Assembly: GCA_963591565.1 (NCBI GenBank)
Contig: CAVAUD010000065.1
Location: 1-11,890, forward strand
Source of the DNA: Paratractidigestivibacter sp963591565
GTDB taxonomy: Bacteria; Actinomycetota; Coriobacteriia; Coriobacteriales; Atopobiaceae
Direction of reading: 5' to 3'
DNA: 11,890 nucleotides
Under the pieces are notes generated by a model. It saw only the letters and a program-made list of their open reading frames with translations. It had not been told where the DNA came from and did no database searches. The position numbers and the translations under genes are program-made. This document shows positions 1 to 7,401 of the stretch, one piece after another (within the stretch, counting starts at the first letter, position 1; every line of letters begins with the position of its first letter).

Positions 1-48
1 ACCACGCCCGCCCGCTGCGGCTGGCTCGGCGGCATCGCCCTTTCGTAA
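1..48 (+). CDS. possible 3' end of an upstream gene (partial)
   Basis: Reading from base 1, the first frame gives 15 codons ending in TAA at 46-48 (residues TTPARCGWLGGIALS). Almost every codon ends in G or C, as expected for a real gene in this genome, and a rho-independent terminator follows 26 bases later. The other two plus-strand frames are also open for a short way (stops at 69-71 and 86-88). The latter would run into the terminator stem, and the former ends just before it, so the frame choice is not certain. No function can be read from so short a tail. Confidence 0.35.
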   Translation, partial: TTPARCGWLGGIALS

Positions 49-74
49 GGGGCGCACGTTACATAGAGTGATTT

Positions 75-116
75 GCAACCTGCCCCGGTGATAAATGCCA
101 GGCAGGCTGCTTTTTT
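75..116 (+). terminator. rho-independent terminator of the upstream gene
   Basis: The arms gcaacctgcc (75-84) and ggcaggctgc (101-110) pair over 10 positions with one mismatch. They enclose a 16-base loop and are followed directly by six T (111-116). It ends transcription entering from the left and separates it from the surface-protein gene. Confidence 0.8.
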
Positions 117-185
117 GTTCGTAGGTAAAGCGTCTAACTGCTGTTTAAACGACGGAGAAGGGCGCTTGCAAACGAAAGGAGATGC

Positions 186-3100
186 ATGAGAAAGCAAGAG
201 AACAAACAAAGGACTCTTGCGGCGCTGACAGCCTTCGCGCTTGTCACGACGCAGATCCCGACCTCTGCCATCGCAGAGGTCGTCAATAGCGGGGAGGGCC
301 AGACCGTCACCACGCAGACGACCGAGACCTCTGCTGCTGGCGACGAGACTAAGGTCGAGACCGAGGCTGAGCCTGAGGCTCAAGCTGAGGTTGAGACTGT
401 CAACGAGGTCCAGACCGAGGAGAACACGGCCGAGACCAACGCCATCGCCACCGTCTCCGAGGACGACGGCATTATGCTTCTGGACGGCAACAGTGCGGAC
501 CTCACCGTGTCCCTGAACAGCTGCAAAACTACGTACAAAGACCTTTACACTGAACTTGACGGTAAGTGGGGCTCCGGCCTTGGACTCGGTCAATACGCGA
601 TCACAGGTATCGTGAATGGTACGCAGAGTGAACAGGTCGAAATTGCCAAGAATGGGGAAACAGACCTCACTCTCTCTGATTCCGGTACTTATACCGTTTA
701 TAAGCGGGTTTATAAGATTGAAAACTGGAAACCAAAGGGTTATTGGCAACAACTGGGTACGCTGAAGGTGACCCGCACTCAGGGGGTTACGTTCAAAGCT
801 AACCTCGAAAATGGTGGAATTGAAGGCGCCGAGGACGGCGAGTGCGCCGTTGACACGACCCTCACCTTCACCACTAAGGCCGTCGAGGGCTATGAGGTCA
901 CTAAGGTCGAGGCTAAAACCGAGGCTGGAACCACGGAGCTCAAAGCTGACGCCGACGGTAAGTACAGCTACGCCGTTGGCAAGCAGGACGTGACTATCAA
1001 TGTCACGTATGAGGCCGGCAAGCGCGCTAACGTGGATGTGACCGTCGAGAACGCCACGGCTGCGCTCTTTGGCACCAACCTGGCCGAGAGCGGTAACTAT
1101 AGTGTTGCTGCCGAGCAGTCCGGTGAGCTTAAGGTCACCCCCGAGAACGGCTACGCCGTGACCGGCGCGAAGCTTGATGGCGAGGCGTTGGACTTCACCT
1201 ACGCGGACCACGTCGCGACTGTAACGCTTGACAAGTTTGTGGATAAGAGCAGCCACATCCTCGTCATCGAGACTGCCAAGTGCGAGCTTGTTGCTTCCGG
1301 CACCACCGAGGTTGGCATCGCGGGCCGTTCTGCTTCTGACTTCGAAGAGATCATCTTCAACACTGTCGTCGACGGTGAGAAGTCTGTGCCCGCTGTCGGC
1401 AAGTACTCCGCAGTCAAGGATGACGTCACGGTCGAGTATGATGCCGGTGGAAAATCGAGTTGGAAGCCGCTTAACTTTGAGCCTAGCTTTATTGAAAGGA
1501 TTCAGGGTGCCCAGGCCTTCAAGGCGACCGCGAGCAGCACCGAGAAGATTCGCATCACCTACAAGGGCGATAACCAGTATTACGGCTCCAGCCTCGAGGT
1601 AACCATCAACATTGTTGACGGTCGCAACGATTCGACTACCGAGCTGGCCTACGACTGGGCCCCGGTGGATTACGACTCCAACTTCGACAACATGAAGGCT
1701 GCCGTTCTCAAGTACCTCGATCCCGTTGTCTACGACGCCAAGACGGGTGTAGAGGTCACCGACCTTTCTCTGGACGCCGACTTCACCCTTGAGGGCCTCG
1801 AGCACAAGGTTGGCGAGTACACCGTTACCGTCAAGTTCAACGGTACCCAGAGCGAGGGCGCCAAGGTTGGCTACAAGCCTTCCGAGGCCACGGCCACCGT
1901 TGTCGTCGTGAAGGGCGACTCCTCCCTCTCTGTTGAGAACAAGAGCGTGACCTACGGCACCTCCGTCACCGTCCGCGACATGGTGACCTCCGAGCCCAGC
2001 AACGAGGAGACTAAGCCCGTCATCGTCACCGCCGGTATCAACGGCGATGCCGAGGGCTACGCCTCCGTCGACCTGCACTATCTCAACGAGACGGCTCAGA
2101 ATCTTGTGAACGCTGCCCTGCACCTTGACGAGGGTGTGTCTGTTAACAAGCTTCTCGAGTACCTCAACAACGATACGGTCATGACCGGTCTTAAGTGGTC
2201 GCTCGAGCACCTTGCCGGCGTCGAGGATGCCGACAAGATCGTTGACAACCTCCAGAAGGTTATCTCCACTATGGTCGACTGGGGTGTCGGCGGAAGCACC
2301 GTCTCTCTGGGCGGCTCTCCCTCCAACGCCGGTGTCTACCTGGTTGGCGCCGTGACCACCAACGGCAACTACACGACCTCTATGGGTCTTGGCTACCTCA
2401 CCATCGCTCAGAAGACCGAGGGCGTCTCGCTTTCCTTCCAGAACGAGATTGAGGACAACAAGCTCACCCGCGACGAGGCTGCCGACTTCAACTACGGCGT
2501 GGTTACCAGCGGCGTTGCCGAGGGCGACTCTGCCAACCTGCTCGTCACCTTCGCTGGCACCTCTTTTGCCGGCAAGGTCTGGTTCAAGACCGTCACCGTT
2601 AAGAGCAACGAGGACCTGCGGGCCAAGCTGAGCGAGATTGCCCCGACCGAACCCGGCGCCTACACCCAGATCGTGGCCACCGTCGGCGGCAACTACCTTG
2701 CCAAGCCGATCTCTCGCGCCTACACCATCAAGCGCGATGCGACCATCATGGCTCTCGACGGCTTTGTTGACGGCGAGTACACGACCGAGTACAACGGCAA
2801 GTCTCAGCCTGTGACCGCCACCGTCTACGACAAGGACGGCGCTGTCATCGAGGGTGCCAACGTCGAGTACCTGTACAGTGGCACCACCGCCGACGGCAAG
2901 ATCTACTACTCTTCCCCCAAGGCTCCCACCGCCGCCGGTACCTACACGGTCGTCGCCGCCTATGTTGGCACCGCCACCCAGGGCGCAGCTTCGGTGACCG
3001 GCACCCTCTACATCAAGCGTGCTGACGTTACCTTCACCCTTGGCACCAACACCTCCGTCTACGGTGACGAGGTAGATCACTCCAAGGGCTACACCATTGA

Positions 3101-4163
3101 CAAGGACCTCCTCTCTGACGAGCAGGTCAAGGCCATCCTCTCTACCATCACCTGCGCCGGTGAGGACAGCGACCACGCTGCCAACGCCGAGGGCTATGTC
3201 GTGAGCGCAACCGTTCCTGATTGCGTCGCCTCTGACAAGAACGTGAACGTCTCCATCGTTAACGGCAAGCACATCGTGCTCCAGCGCGAGCTCAAGCTCG
3301 TTGTTAACGACGCGACCAAGGTCTCTGGCCAGGACGACCCGACCTTCTCTGGTGTTGTCTATGACACCAAGACCGGCGAGAAGCTTGAGAACCAGGACGA
3401 GATCCTCAAGGCCCTCAACGTCAAGTTCGACCGCGACGACCTTGACACCCCTGGCGAGCACGTGATCTTCGCTACCTGGGATAACGCCAACTACGACGTG
3501 ACCCTGGTCGAGGGCGCCCTCACCATCAACCCCAGCCTGACCGTCAAGGCTGATGTCGACGAGAACGCCACCGTTACTGCCGACAAGGCCGGCGCTGCCG
3601 AGGGTGAGAAGATCACCATCACCGCCGAGGCTTCCAGCGACGACTACGTCTTTGGCGGTTGGTCCGTCAACGCGGGCGACGCCGTGGTGCTCGACGAGAC
3701 CACCGCTACTTCCACCGTGGTCATGGGTTCCGAGAACTCCACCGTTGTCGCGAACTTCATCGCCAAGCGCACCATCACCGTCGAGGCTGACGAGGGCGGC
3801 ACCGCTTCCGCCAACCCCGAGAAGGCTCTGCCCGGCGAGACCATTAAGCTCACTGCCACTGCCAACGAGGGCTATGTCTTCGACGGCTGGGAGGTCGTCC
3901 GTGGCGGCGTCAAGCTTGCCGACAAGAACGCCGCCGAGACCAGCTTCGTCATTGACGAGGACCCCGTTGTCGTGAAGGCTCACTTCAAGAAGGTCGCCGT
4001 CCCGACTCCCGAGGACAAGAAGCAGGACACCAAGCCTGCTAAGAGCGAGGCCACCACTCCCGAGACCGGCGACATGGTCAACATCATTGCCCCCGTCACC
4101 GTGGTTGTGGTCGCTGCCATCGTCATCGCGGCTGCTGTCCTGGTGAAGCGCAAGAACAACTAA
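186..4163 (+). CDS. large secreted multi-domain surface protein with sortase-type cell-wall anchor
   Basis: This 1325-residue protein is probably displayed on the cell wall, as an adhesin or stalk-like surface protein. The ATG at 186 follows AAAGGAG (175-181) by 4 bases. Residues 1-30 are a signal peptide (basic start, hydrophobic core, likely cleavage after Ala-Ile-Ala30). Residues 35-90 are an acidic Thr/Glu-rich spacer. Beta-rich modules follow at about 201-276, 281-365, 579-743 (MBG-like, closing with GYLTIAQK), 744-850, 851-946 (closing with GTLYIKRA), 947-1037 and 1038-1115. Two repeats resembling InlB B-repeat / bacterial-repeat modules follow at 1117-1191 and 1195-1269, each with a GW core (FGGWSV, FDGWEV). 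The C-terminus has a linker, the sorting motif TPETG (1291-1295), a hydrophobic helix (about 1299-1320) and the tail KRKNN. No sortase gene is present here. The ligand is unknown. The gene stands alone between two terminators, so it is probably monocistronic. Confidence 0.9.
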   Translation: MRKQENKQRTLAALTAFALVTTQIPTSAIAEVVNSGEGQTVTTQTTETSAAGDETKVETEAEPEAQAEVETVNEVQTEENTAETNAIATVSEDDGIMLLDGNSADLTVSLNSCKTTYKDLYTELDGKWGSGLGLGQYAITGIVNGTQSEQVEIAKNGETDLTLSDSGTYTVYKRVYKIENWKPKGYWQQLGTLKVTRTQGVTFKANLENGGIEGAEDGECAVDTTLTFTTKAVEGYEVTKVEAKTEAGTTELKADADGKYSYAVGKQDVTINVTYEAGKRANVDVTVENATAALFGTNLAESGNYSVAAEQSGELKVTPENGYAVTGAKLDGEALDFTYADHVATVTLDKFVDKSSHILVIETAKCELVASGTTEVGIAGRSASDFEEIIFNTVVDGEKSVPAVGKYSAVKDDVTVEYDAGGKSSWKPLNFEPSFIERIQGAQAFKATASSTEKIRITYKGDNQYYGSSLEVTINIVDGRNDSTTELAYDWAPVDYDSNFDNMKAAVLKYLDPVVYDAKTGVEVTDLSLDADFTLEGLEHKVGEYTVTVKFNGTQSEGAKVGYKPSEATATVVVVKGDSSLSVENKSVTYGTSVTVRDMVTSEPSNEETKPVIVTAGINGDAEGYASVDLHYLNETAQNLVNAALHLDEGVSVNKLLEYLNNDTVMTGLKWSLEHLAGVEDADKIVDNLQKVISTMVDWGVGGSTVSLGGSPSNAGVYLVGAVTTNGNYTTSMGLGYLTIAQKTEGVSLSFQNEIEDNKLTRDEAADFNYGVVTSGVAEGDSANLLVTFAGTSFAGKVWFKTVTVKSNEDLRAKLSEIAPTEPGAYTQIVATVGGNYLAKPISRAYTIKRDATIMALDGFVDGEYTTEYNGKSQPVTATVYDKDGAVIEGANVEYLYSGTTADGKIYYSSPKAPTAAGTYTVVAAYVGTATQGAASVTGTLYIKRADVTFTLGTNTSVYGDEVDHSKGYTIDKDLLSDEQVKAILSTITCAGEDSDHAANAEGYVVSATVPDCVASDKNVNVSIVNGKHIVLQRELKLVVNDATKVSGQDDPTFSGVVYDTKTGEKLENQDEILKALNVKFDRDDLDTPGEHVIFATWDNANYDVTLVEGALTINPSLTVKADVDENATVTADKAGAAEGEKITITAEASSDDYVFGGWSVNAGDAVVLDETTATSTVVMGSENSTVVANFIAKRTITVEADEGGTASANPEKALPGETIKLTATANEGYVFDGWEVVRGGVKLADKNAAETSFVIDEDPVVVKAHFKKVAVPTPEDKKQDTKPAKSEATTPETGDMVNIIAPVTVVVVAAIVIAAAVLVKRKNN

Positions 4164-4188
4164 GCACTTCTCGGCACAACGTCTAACT

Positions 4189-4225
4189 AAGGCGGGCAAG
4201 GGGACTTCTCCTTGTCCGCCTTTTT
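4189..4225 (+). terminator. rho-independent terminator after the surface-protein gene
   Basis: The arms ggcgggcaagg and ccttgtccgcc (within 4191-4220) form a long stem with a G-U pair and a tight loop. It is flanked by AA on the left and TTTTT (4221-4225) on the right. It begins 25 bases after the TAA of the surface gene. Confidence 0.9.
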
Positions 4226-4363
4226 GATGCCGCGGCCCGCCTTACCCCGGTGTGACTTTTTTGAACGTTTGGGGGTTAATAATGGCCGCGCAGACGAATG
4301 GGACCTATGGCCTGCGGCAAAACTGCTATCGTTAAGCCACGTTTCAGGCACACATCAAAGCTG

Positions 4364-4386
4364 GCCCGGCGAGCAGATCGCCGGGC
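4364..4386 (+). other. strong hairpin in the leader of the deacetylase gene
   Basis: Gcccggcga (4364-4372) and tcgccgggc (4378-4386) form a perfect 9-bp GC-rich stem with loop gcaga. No T tract follows, so it is not a standard terminator. It ends about 31 bases before the chosen start codon and could affect mRNA stability or ribosome access. Confidence 0.5.
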
Positions 4387-4417
4387 GGCACACGTAGATC
4401 AAACGAAGCAGGTGCGT

Positions 4418-5377
4418 ATGGAAAACAAGGGACGCGGCACCGTTGTGACCGCAATCGTCCTGGCCCTCGTCTTTGTCGCAATGGGCGGCGTCGCTGTGGC
4501 AACGGTGGCCACCAACGGCTTCACGACCAAAGTCGGCGAGACGGTCCAACACTCTGACCAGGCCTCCTCGGGCGACGCCGCGGCTGACCAGTCCGCCGCG
4601 ACCACGGAGGTCCAGGACAAGGAGGCCCCGGCAGACCCCGAGCCCGAGCAGACCTCGACCGAGCAGGCCGTCGCCTCAGACGACGAGCGCGCCGCCGAGC
4701 TGGCCCTCGACCCCTCCCGCAACACGGGCTGGAACACCGAGCACAACAACGGCGTCAACACCGTCTACCTCACCTTCGACGACGGCCCCTCCGAGAACAC
4801 GGCCAAGATCCTGGACATTCTCGACCGCTACAACGCCAAGGCCACGTTCTTCGTGACCGGCCACAACGCGGGCTACCGCTCCTCCATCGGCGACGCGTAC
4901 CGCCGCGGGCACTCGGTGGGCATGCACACGATGACCCACGACTACTCGATCTACGACTCGGTCGACGCCTACTTCGACGACCTTCACCAGGTCGAGGAGG
5001 TCGTCAAGGAGCAGATCGGCTACGTGCCCTATCTCATTCGCTTCCCGGGCGGCTCGTCCAACACCGTCTCTACCAGCCACTGCTCGGGCATCATGACCGA
5101 GCTTTCCCAGCTGGTGGTCGAGAAGGGCTACCAGTACTACGACTGGAACGTGAGCTCCAACGACGCGGCGGCCAACACCGTGCCCACCGACACGATCATC
5201 GAGGCCTCGTGCGTGGAGGGCTACCCCAACGTGATGCTTTTGTTCCACGACTCGTCGCCCAAGACGACCACGGTCGAGGCGCTGCCCACGATCATCGAGT
5301 TCTACCAGGCGCGCGGCTACGAGTTCAAGGCCATCGACCGCTCGGTCTGGGTGCAGCACCACAGGATCTCGAACTAG
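4418..5377 (+). CDS. membrane-anchored polysaccharide deacetylase (CE4 / NodB domain)
   Basis: This is a predicted metal-dependent extracellular deacetylase of N-acetylated sugars, most likely acting on peptidoglycan or another surface glycan. From ATG 4418 it has 319 residues. It has a basic N-terminus (MENKGRG), one membrane helix (about 8-30), an Ala/Glu/Thr-rich linker to about residue 95, then the catalytic domain. All five family motifs are visible: TFDDG (119-123, base and metal Asp), HTMTH (170-174, metal His), RFPGG (208-212), DWN (242-244) and LLFHD (274-278, catalytic His277). The frame stays open upstream to ATG 4298, giving 40 more residues. That extension is Arg-rich, would bury the membrane helix and spans the leader hairpin, so the later start is preferred. 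The Shine-Dalgarno is weak (AGGTG, 4410-4414), and GTG 4412 in the same frame is another option. The gene lies between two terminators and converges on the ABC operon. Its neighbour, the anchored surface protein, fits a cell-envelope theme, but the two are separate transcripts. The exact substrate is not determinable. Confidence 0.92.
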   Translation: MENKGRGTVVTAIVLALVFVAMGGVAVATVATNGFTTKVGETVQHSDQASSGDAAADQSAATTEVQDKEAPADPEPEQTSTEQAVASDDERAAELALDPSRNTGWNTEHNNGVNTVYLTFDDGPSENTAKILDILDRYNAKATFFVTGHNAGYRSSIGDAYRRGHSVGMHTMTHDYSIYDSVDAYFDDLHQVEEVVKEQIGYVPYLIRFPGGSSNTVSTSHCSGIMTELSQLVVEKGYQYYDWNVSSNDAAANTVPTDTIIEASCVEGYPNVMLLFHDSSPKTTTVEALPTIIEFYQARGYEFKAIDRSVWVQHHRISN

Positions 5378-5406
5378 CGGCCGCCGGCCCGGCGTTTGCA
5401 GACGAG

Positions 5407-5442
5407 AAGACCCCCGCGTCAACGGCGACGCGGGGGTCTTTT
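5407..5442 (+). terminator. rho-independent terminator between convergent genes
   Basis: Perfect 14-bp arms at 5407-5420 (aagacccccgcgtc) and 5427-5440 (gacgcgggggtctt) enclose the loop aacggc, with TTTT at 5439-5442. It lies 29 bases after the deacetylase stop. Read on the minus strand, the stem is followed by a poorer T run (TTCTC). It may therefore also act, less efficiently, on the ABC operon that ends at 5524. Confidence 0.92.
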
Positions 5443-5448
5443 GGTTGC

Positions 5449-5493
5449 GGGGGAGCGGGCCTGGGGCCAGGGTCTGGGGCGGGCCTGGGGCCC
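5449..5493 (+). repeat. G-rich spacer with 14-bp direct repeat, quadruplex-prone
   Basis: Gcgggcctggggcc occurs at 5455-5468 and again at 5479-5492 (24-base period). The stretch holds seven runs of three or more G on the plus strand, separated by 1-4 bases, which meets the usual G-quadruplex pattern. It lies in the spacer between the convergent deacetylase and ABC genes and codes for nothing recognisable. Confidence 0.6.
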
Positions 5494-5523
5494 GGCCTGC
5501 CGCGGTCTTCTCGCCAGCTTGGC

Positions 5524-7401
5524 CTAGGCCGCGGCCTCGTCGAACTGGGAGTTGTAGAGCTCCGCGTAGAAGCCGCCCTGGGCGAGAAGCTCCTCGTGGG
5601 TGCCCTTCTCCACGATGTCGCCGTCGCGCAGGACGAGGATGACGTCTGCGTTGCGGATGGTCGAGAGGCGGTGGGCGATGACGAAGCTCGTGCGGTTGGC
5701 CATGAGGGCGTCCATGGCGCGCTGGATGAGCTCCTCGGTGCGGGTGTCGACGTTGCTCGTGGCCTCGTCGAGGATGAGGGCCGGGCGGTCTGCCAGCACG
5801 GCTCGGGCGATCGTGATGAGCTGGCGCTGGCCCTGCGAGAGGTTCGTGCCCTCCTCGTTGATCTCGAAGTCGTAGCCGCCGGCCAGGGTGTGGATGAAGT
5901 GGTCGCAGCGGGCGGCGCGGGCGGCGGCCTCTACCTCGGCGTCGGTGGCGTCGGGGCGGCCGTAGCGGATGTTCTCGCGGATGGTGCCGTGGAAGAGCCA
6001 GGTGTCCTGCAGGACCATCGCGAACTCGCGGCGCAGCTCCGCGCGGTCCCAGTCGCGCACGTCGAGGCCGTCGACGCGCAGGCTGCCGGCGTCCACGTCG
6101 TAGAAGCGCTGCAGGAGCTTGATGAGGGTCGTCTTGCCCGCGCCCGTGGGGCCGACGATGGCGACGGTCTGGCCGGGCTCGGCGGTGCAGGAGAAGTCGT
6201 GGATGATGGTCTTGTCGGCCGTGTAGCCAAAGCGGACGTGGTCGAACTCGACGCGGCCCTCGCGCACGGCGGGTACCTGCGGGTTCGCGGCCTCTTCCTC
6301 CTCGGGCGCGGCGAGGAACTCAAAGACGCGCTCGGTCGCGGCGGCCATCGACTGCATGGTGTTGCTCACGTTGGCCAGCTGCTGGATGGGCTGGGTGAAG
6401 TTGCGCACGTACTGGATGAAGCTCTGGATGTCGCCGGGGGTCGCGTTGCCGGCAAGCGCCAGGCGGGCGCCCACCACGACGACGGCCACGTAGCCCGCGT
6501 TGCCCACGAGGCTCATGAGCGGCATCATCAGGCCCGAGAGGAACTGCGAGCGCCAGCCCGAGGTGAACAGCTGGTTGTTCTTCTCGTCAAAGGCGGCCAC
6601 CGCCTCTTCGGCGCGGTCGAAGACCTGGATGACGTTTTGGCCGGAGAAGTCCTCCTCGATCAGGCCGTTGACCTCGCCCAGGACGTTTTGCTGCGCGCGG
6701 AAGTAGGGCTGGGAGAAGTGCATCATGACGCCCATGATCACGGCCGCGACGGGCAGGGTGACCACGACGACGCCGGTCAAGGGCAGGCTGATCGACAGCA
6801 TCATGACCAGCACGCCAATGATCTGGGTGACGCTGGTGATGAGCTGGGTCACGGACTGGTTGAGCGACTGGCCCAGGGTGTCGACGTCGTTGGTGATGCG
6901 CGAGAGGACGTCGCCCTTGCTGTGGCCGTTGAAGTAGCTCATGGGGACGCGGGTGATCTTCTCGGCGATCTCTTTGCGCATGCGGTAGCAGACCTTTTGC
7001 GTGACGCCGGTCATGAGCCAGCCCTGGATCAGGCTGCAGGCCGAGGAGGCCAGGTAGAGGCCCAGAAGCAGGCCGAGGGTGCGCGCGATCCAGTCGAAGT
7101 CGACGCCGCCGGTGCCGGCGACCTTGGCGACAAGGCCCTCGTAGAGCTTGGTCGTGACCTGGCCCAGCACCTTGGGGCCGATGATGTTGAAGATCACCGA
7201 GCACACGGCGAAGACCACGGCGAACAGCACCGCGACCTTGTGCTTGCCCACGTAGGACAAGAGCTTGAGCATGGTGTTCTTGAAGTCCTTGGGTTTCTCG
7301 CCGGGCGCGCCGAAGCCGCCTCGGCCCATGGGGCCGCGGCCACGGCCGGGGCCGCCCGCCGGGCGCTTGGGCGCGACGGTCTTGCTCATCTCGTCTGCCA
7401 T
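5524..7401 (-). CDS. ABC exporter half-transporter, subunit with intact ATPase site (membrane + ATPase domains)
   Basis: This 625-residue protein is the second subunit of a predicted heterodimeric ABC exporter (multidrug / lipid type, cf. LmrCD, TmrAB, TM287/288). After a Gly/Arg-rich cytoplasmic tail (about 1-40) comes a six-helix exporter domain (about 45-345), then the ATPase domain. That domain has Walker A GPTGAGKT (417-424), Q-loop LQDTW, signature LSQGQ (521-525), Walker B LILDE with catalytic Glu546, and switch His577. The Gln in the signature (normally LSGGQ) is the usual partner of a degenerate Walker B in the other subunit, exactly as found next door. ATG overlaps the upstream stop as TAATG, and AGGAGG (7411-7416) lies 9 bases before it inside the preceding gene, so the two are translationally coupled. 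Length is normal for a half-transporter. The transported compound cannot be read from sequence; the MarR gene in the operon suggests an inducible efflux role. Confidence 0.93.
   Translation of the reverse strand: MADEMSKTVAPKRPAGGPGRGRGPMGRGGFGAPGEKPKDFKNTMLKLLSYVGKHKVAVLFAVVFAVCSVIFNIIGPKVLGQVTTKLYEGLVAKVAGTGGVDFDWIARTLGLLLGLYLASSACSLIQGWLMTGVTQKVCYRMRKEIAEKITRVPMSYFNGHSKGDVLSRITNDVDTLGQSLNQSVTQLITSVTQIIGVLVMMLSISLPLTGVVVVTLPVAAVIMGVMMHFSQPYFRAQQNVLGEVNGLIEEDFSGQNVIQVFDRAEEAVAAFDEKNNQLFTSGWRSQFLSGLMMPLMSLVGNAGYVAVVVVGARLALAGNATPGDIQSFIQYVRNFTQPIQQLANVSNTMQSMAAATERVFEFLAAPEEEEAANPQVPAVREGRVEFDHVRFGYTADKTIIHDFSCTAEPGQTVAIVGPTGAGKTTLIKLLQRFYDVDAGSLRVDGLDVRDWDRAELRREFAMVLQDTWLFHGTIRENIRYGRPDATDAEVEAAARAARCDHFIHTLAGGYDFEINEEGTNLSQGQRQLITIARAVLADRPALILDEATSNVDTRTEELIQRAMDALMANRTSFVIAHRLSTIRNADVILVLRDGDIVEKGTHEELLAQGGFYAELYNSQFDEAAA

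Noticed and set aside
131..4188. Shared word cgtctaact upstream and downstream of the surface gene (131-139, 4180-4188)
   Set aside because: A nine-base match is expected by chance in 11.9 kb, and there is no extension or pairing around it.
4298..4417. 40-residue N-terminal extension of the deacetylase
   Set aside because: Arg-rich, no ribosome site, and spans a stable leader hairpin. Starting at 4418 gives a normal signal-anchor N-terminus.
4676..5422. 248-residue open frame opposite the deacetylase
   Set aside because: Low-complexity Val/Arg/Asp/Gly product that contradicts the five conserved CE4 motifs on the other strand and spans the terminator.
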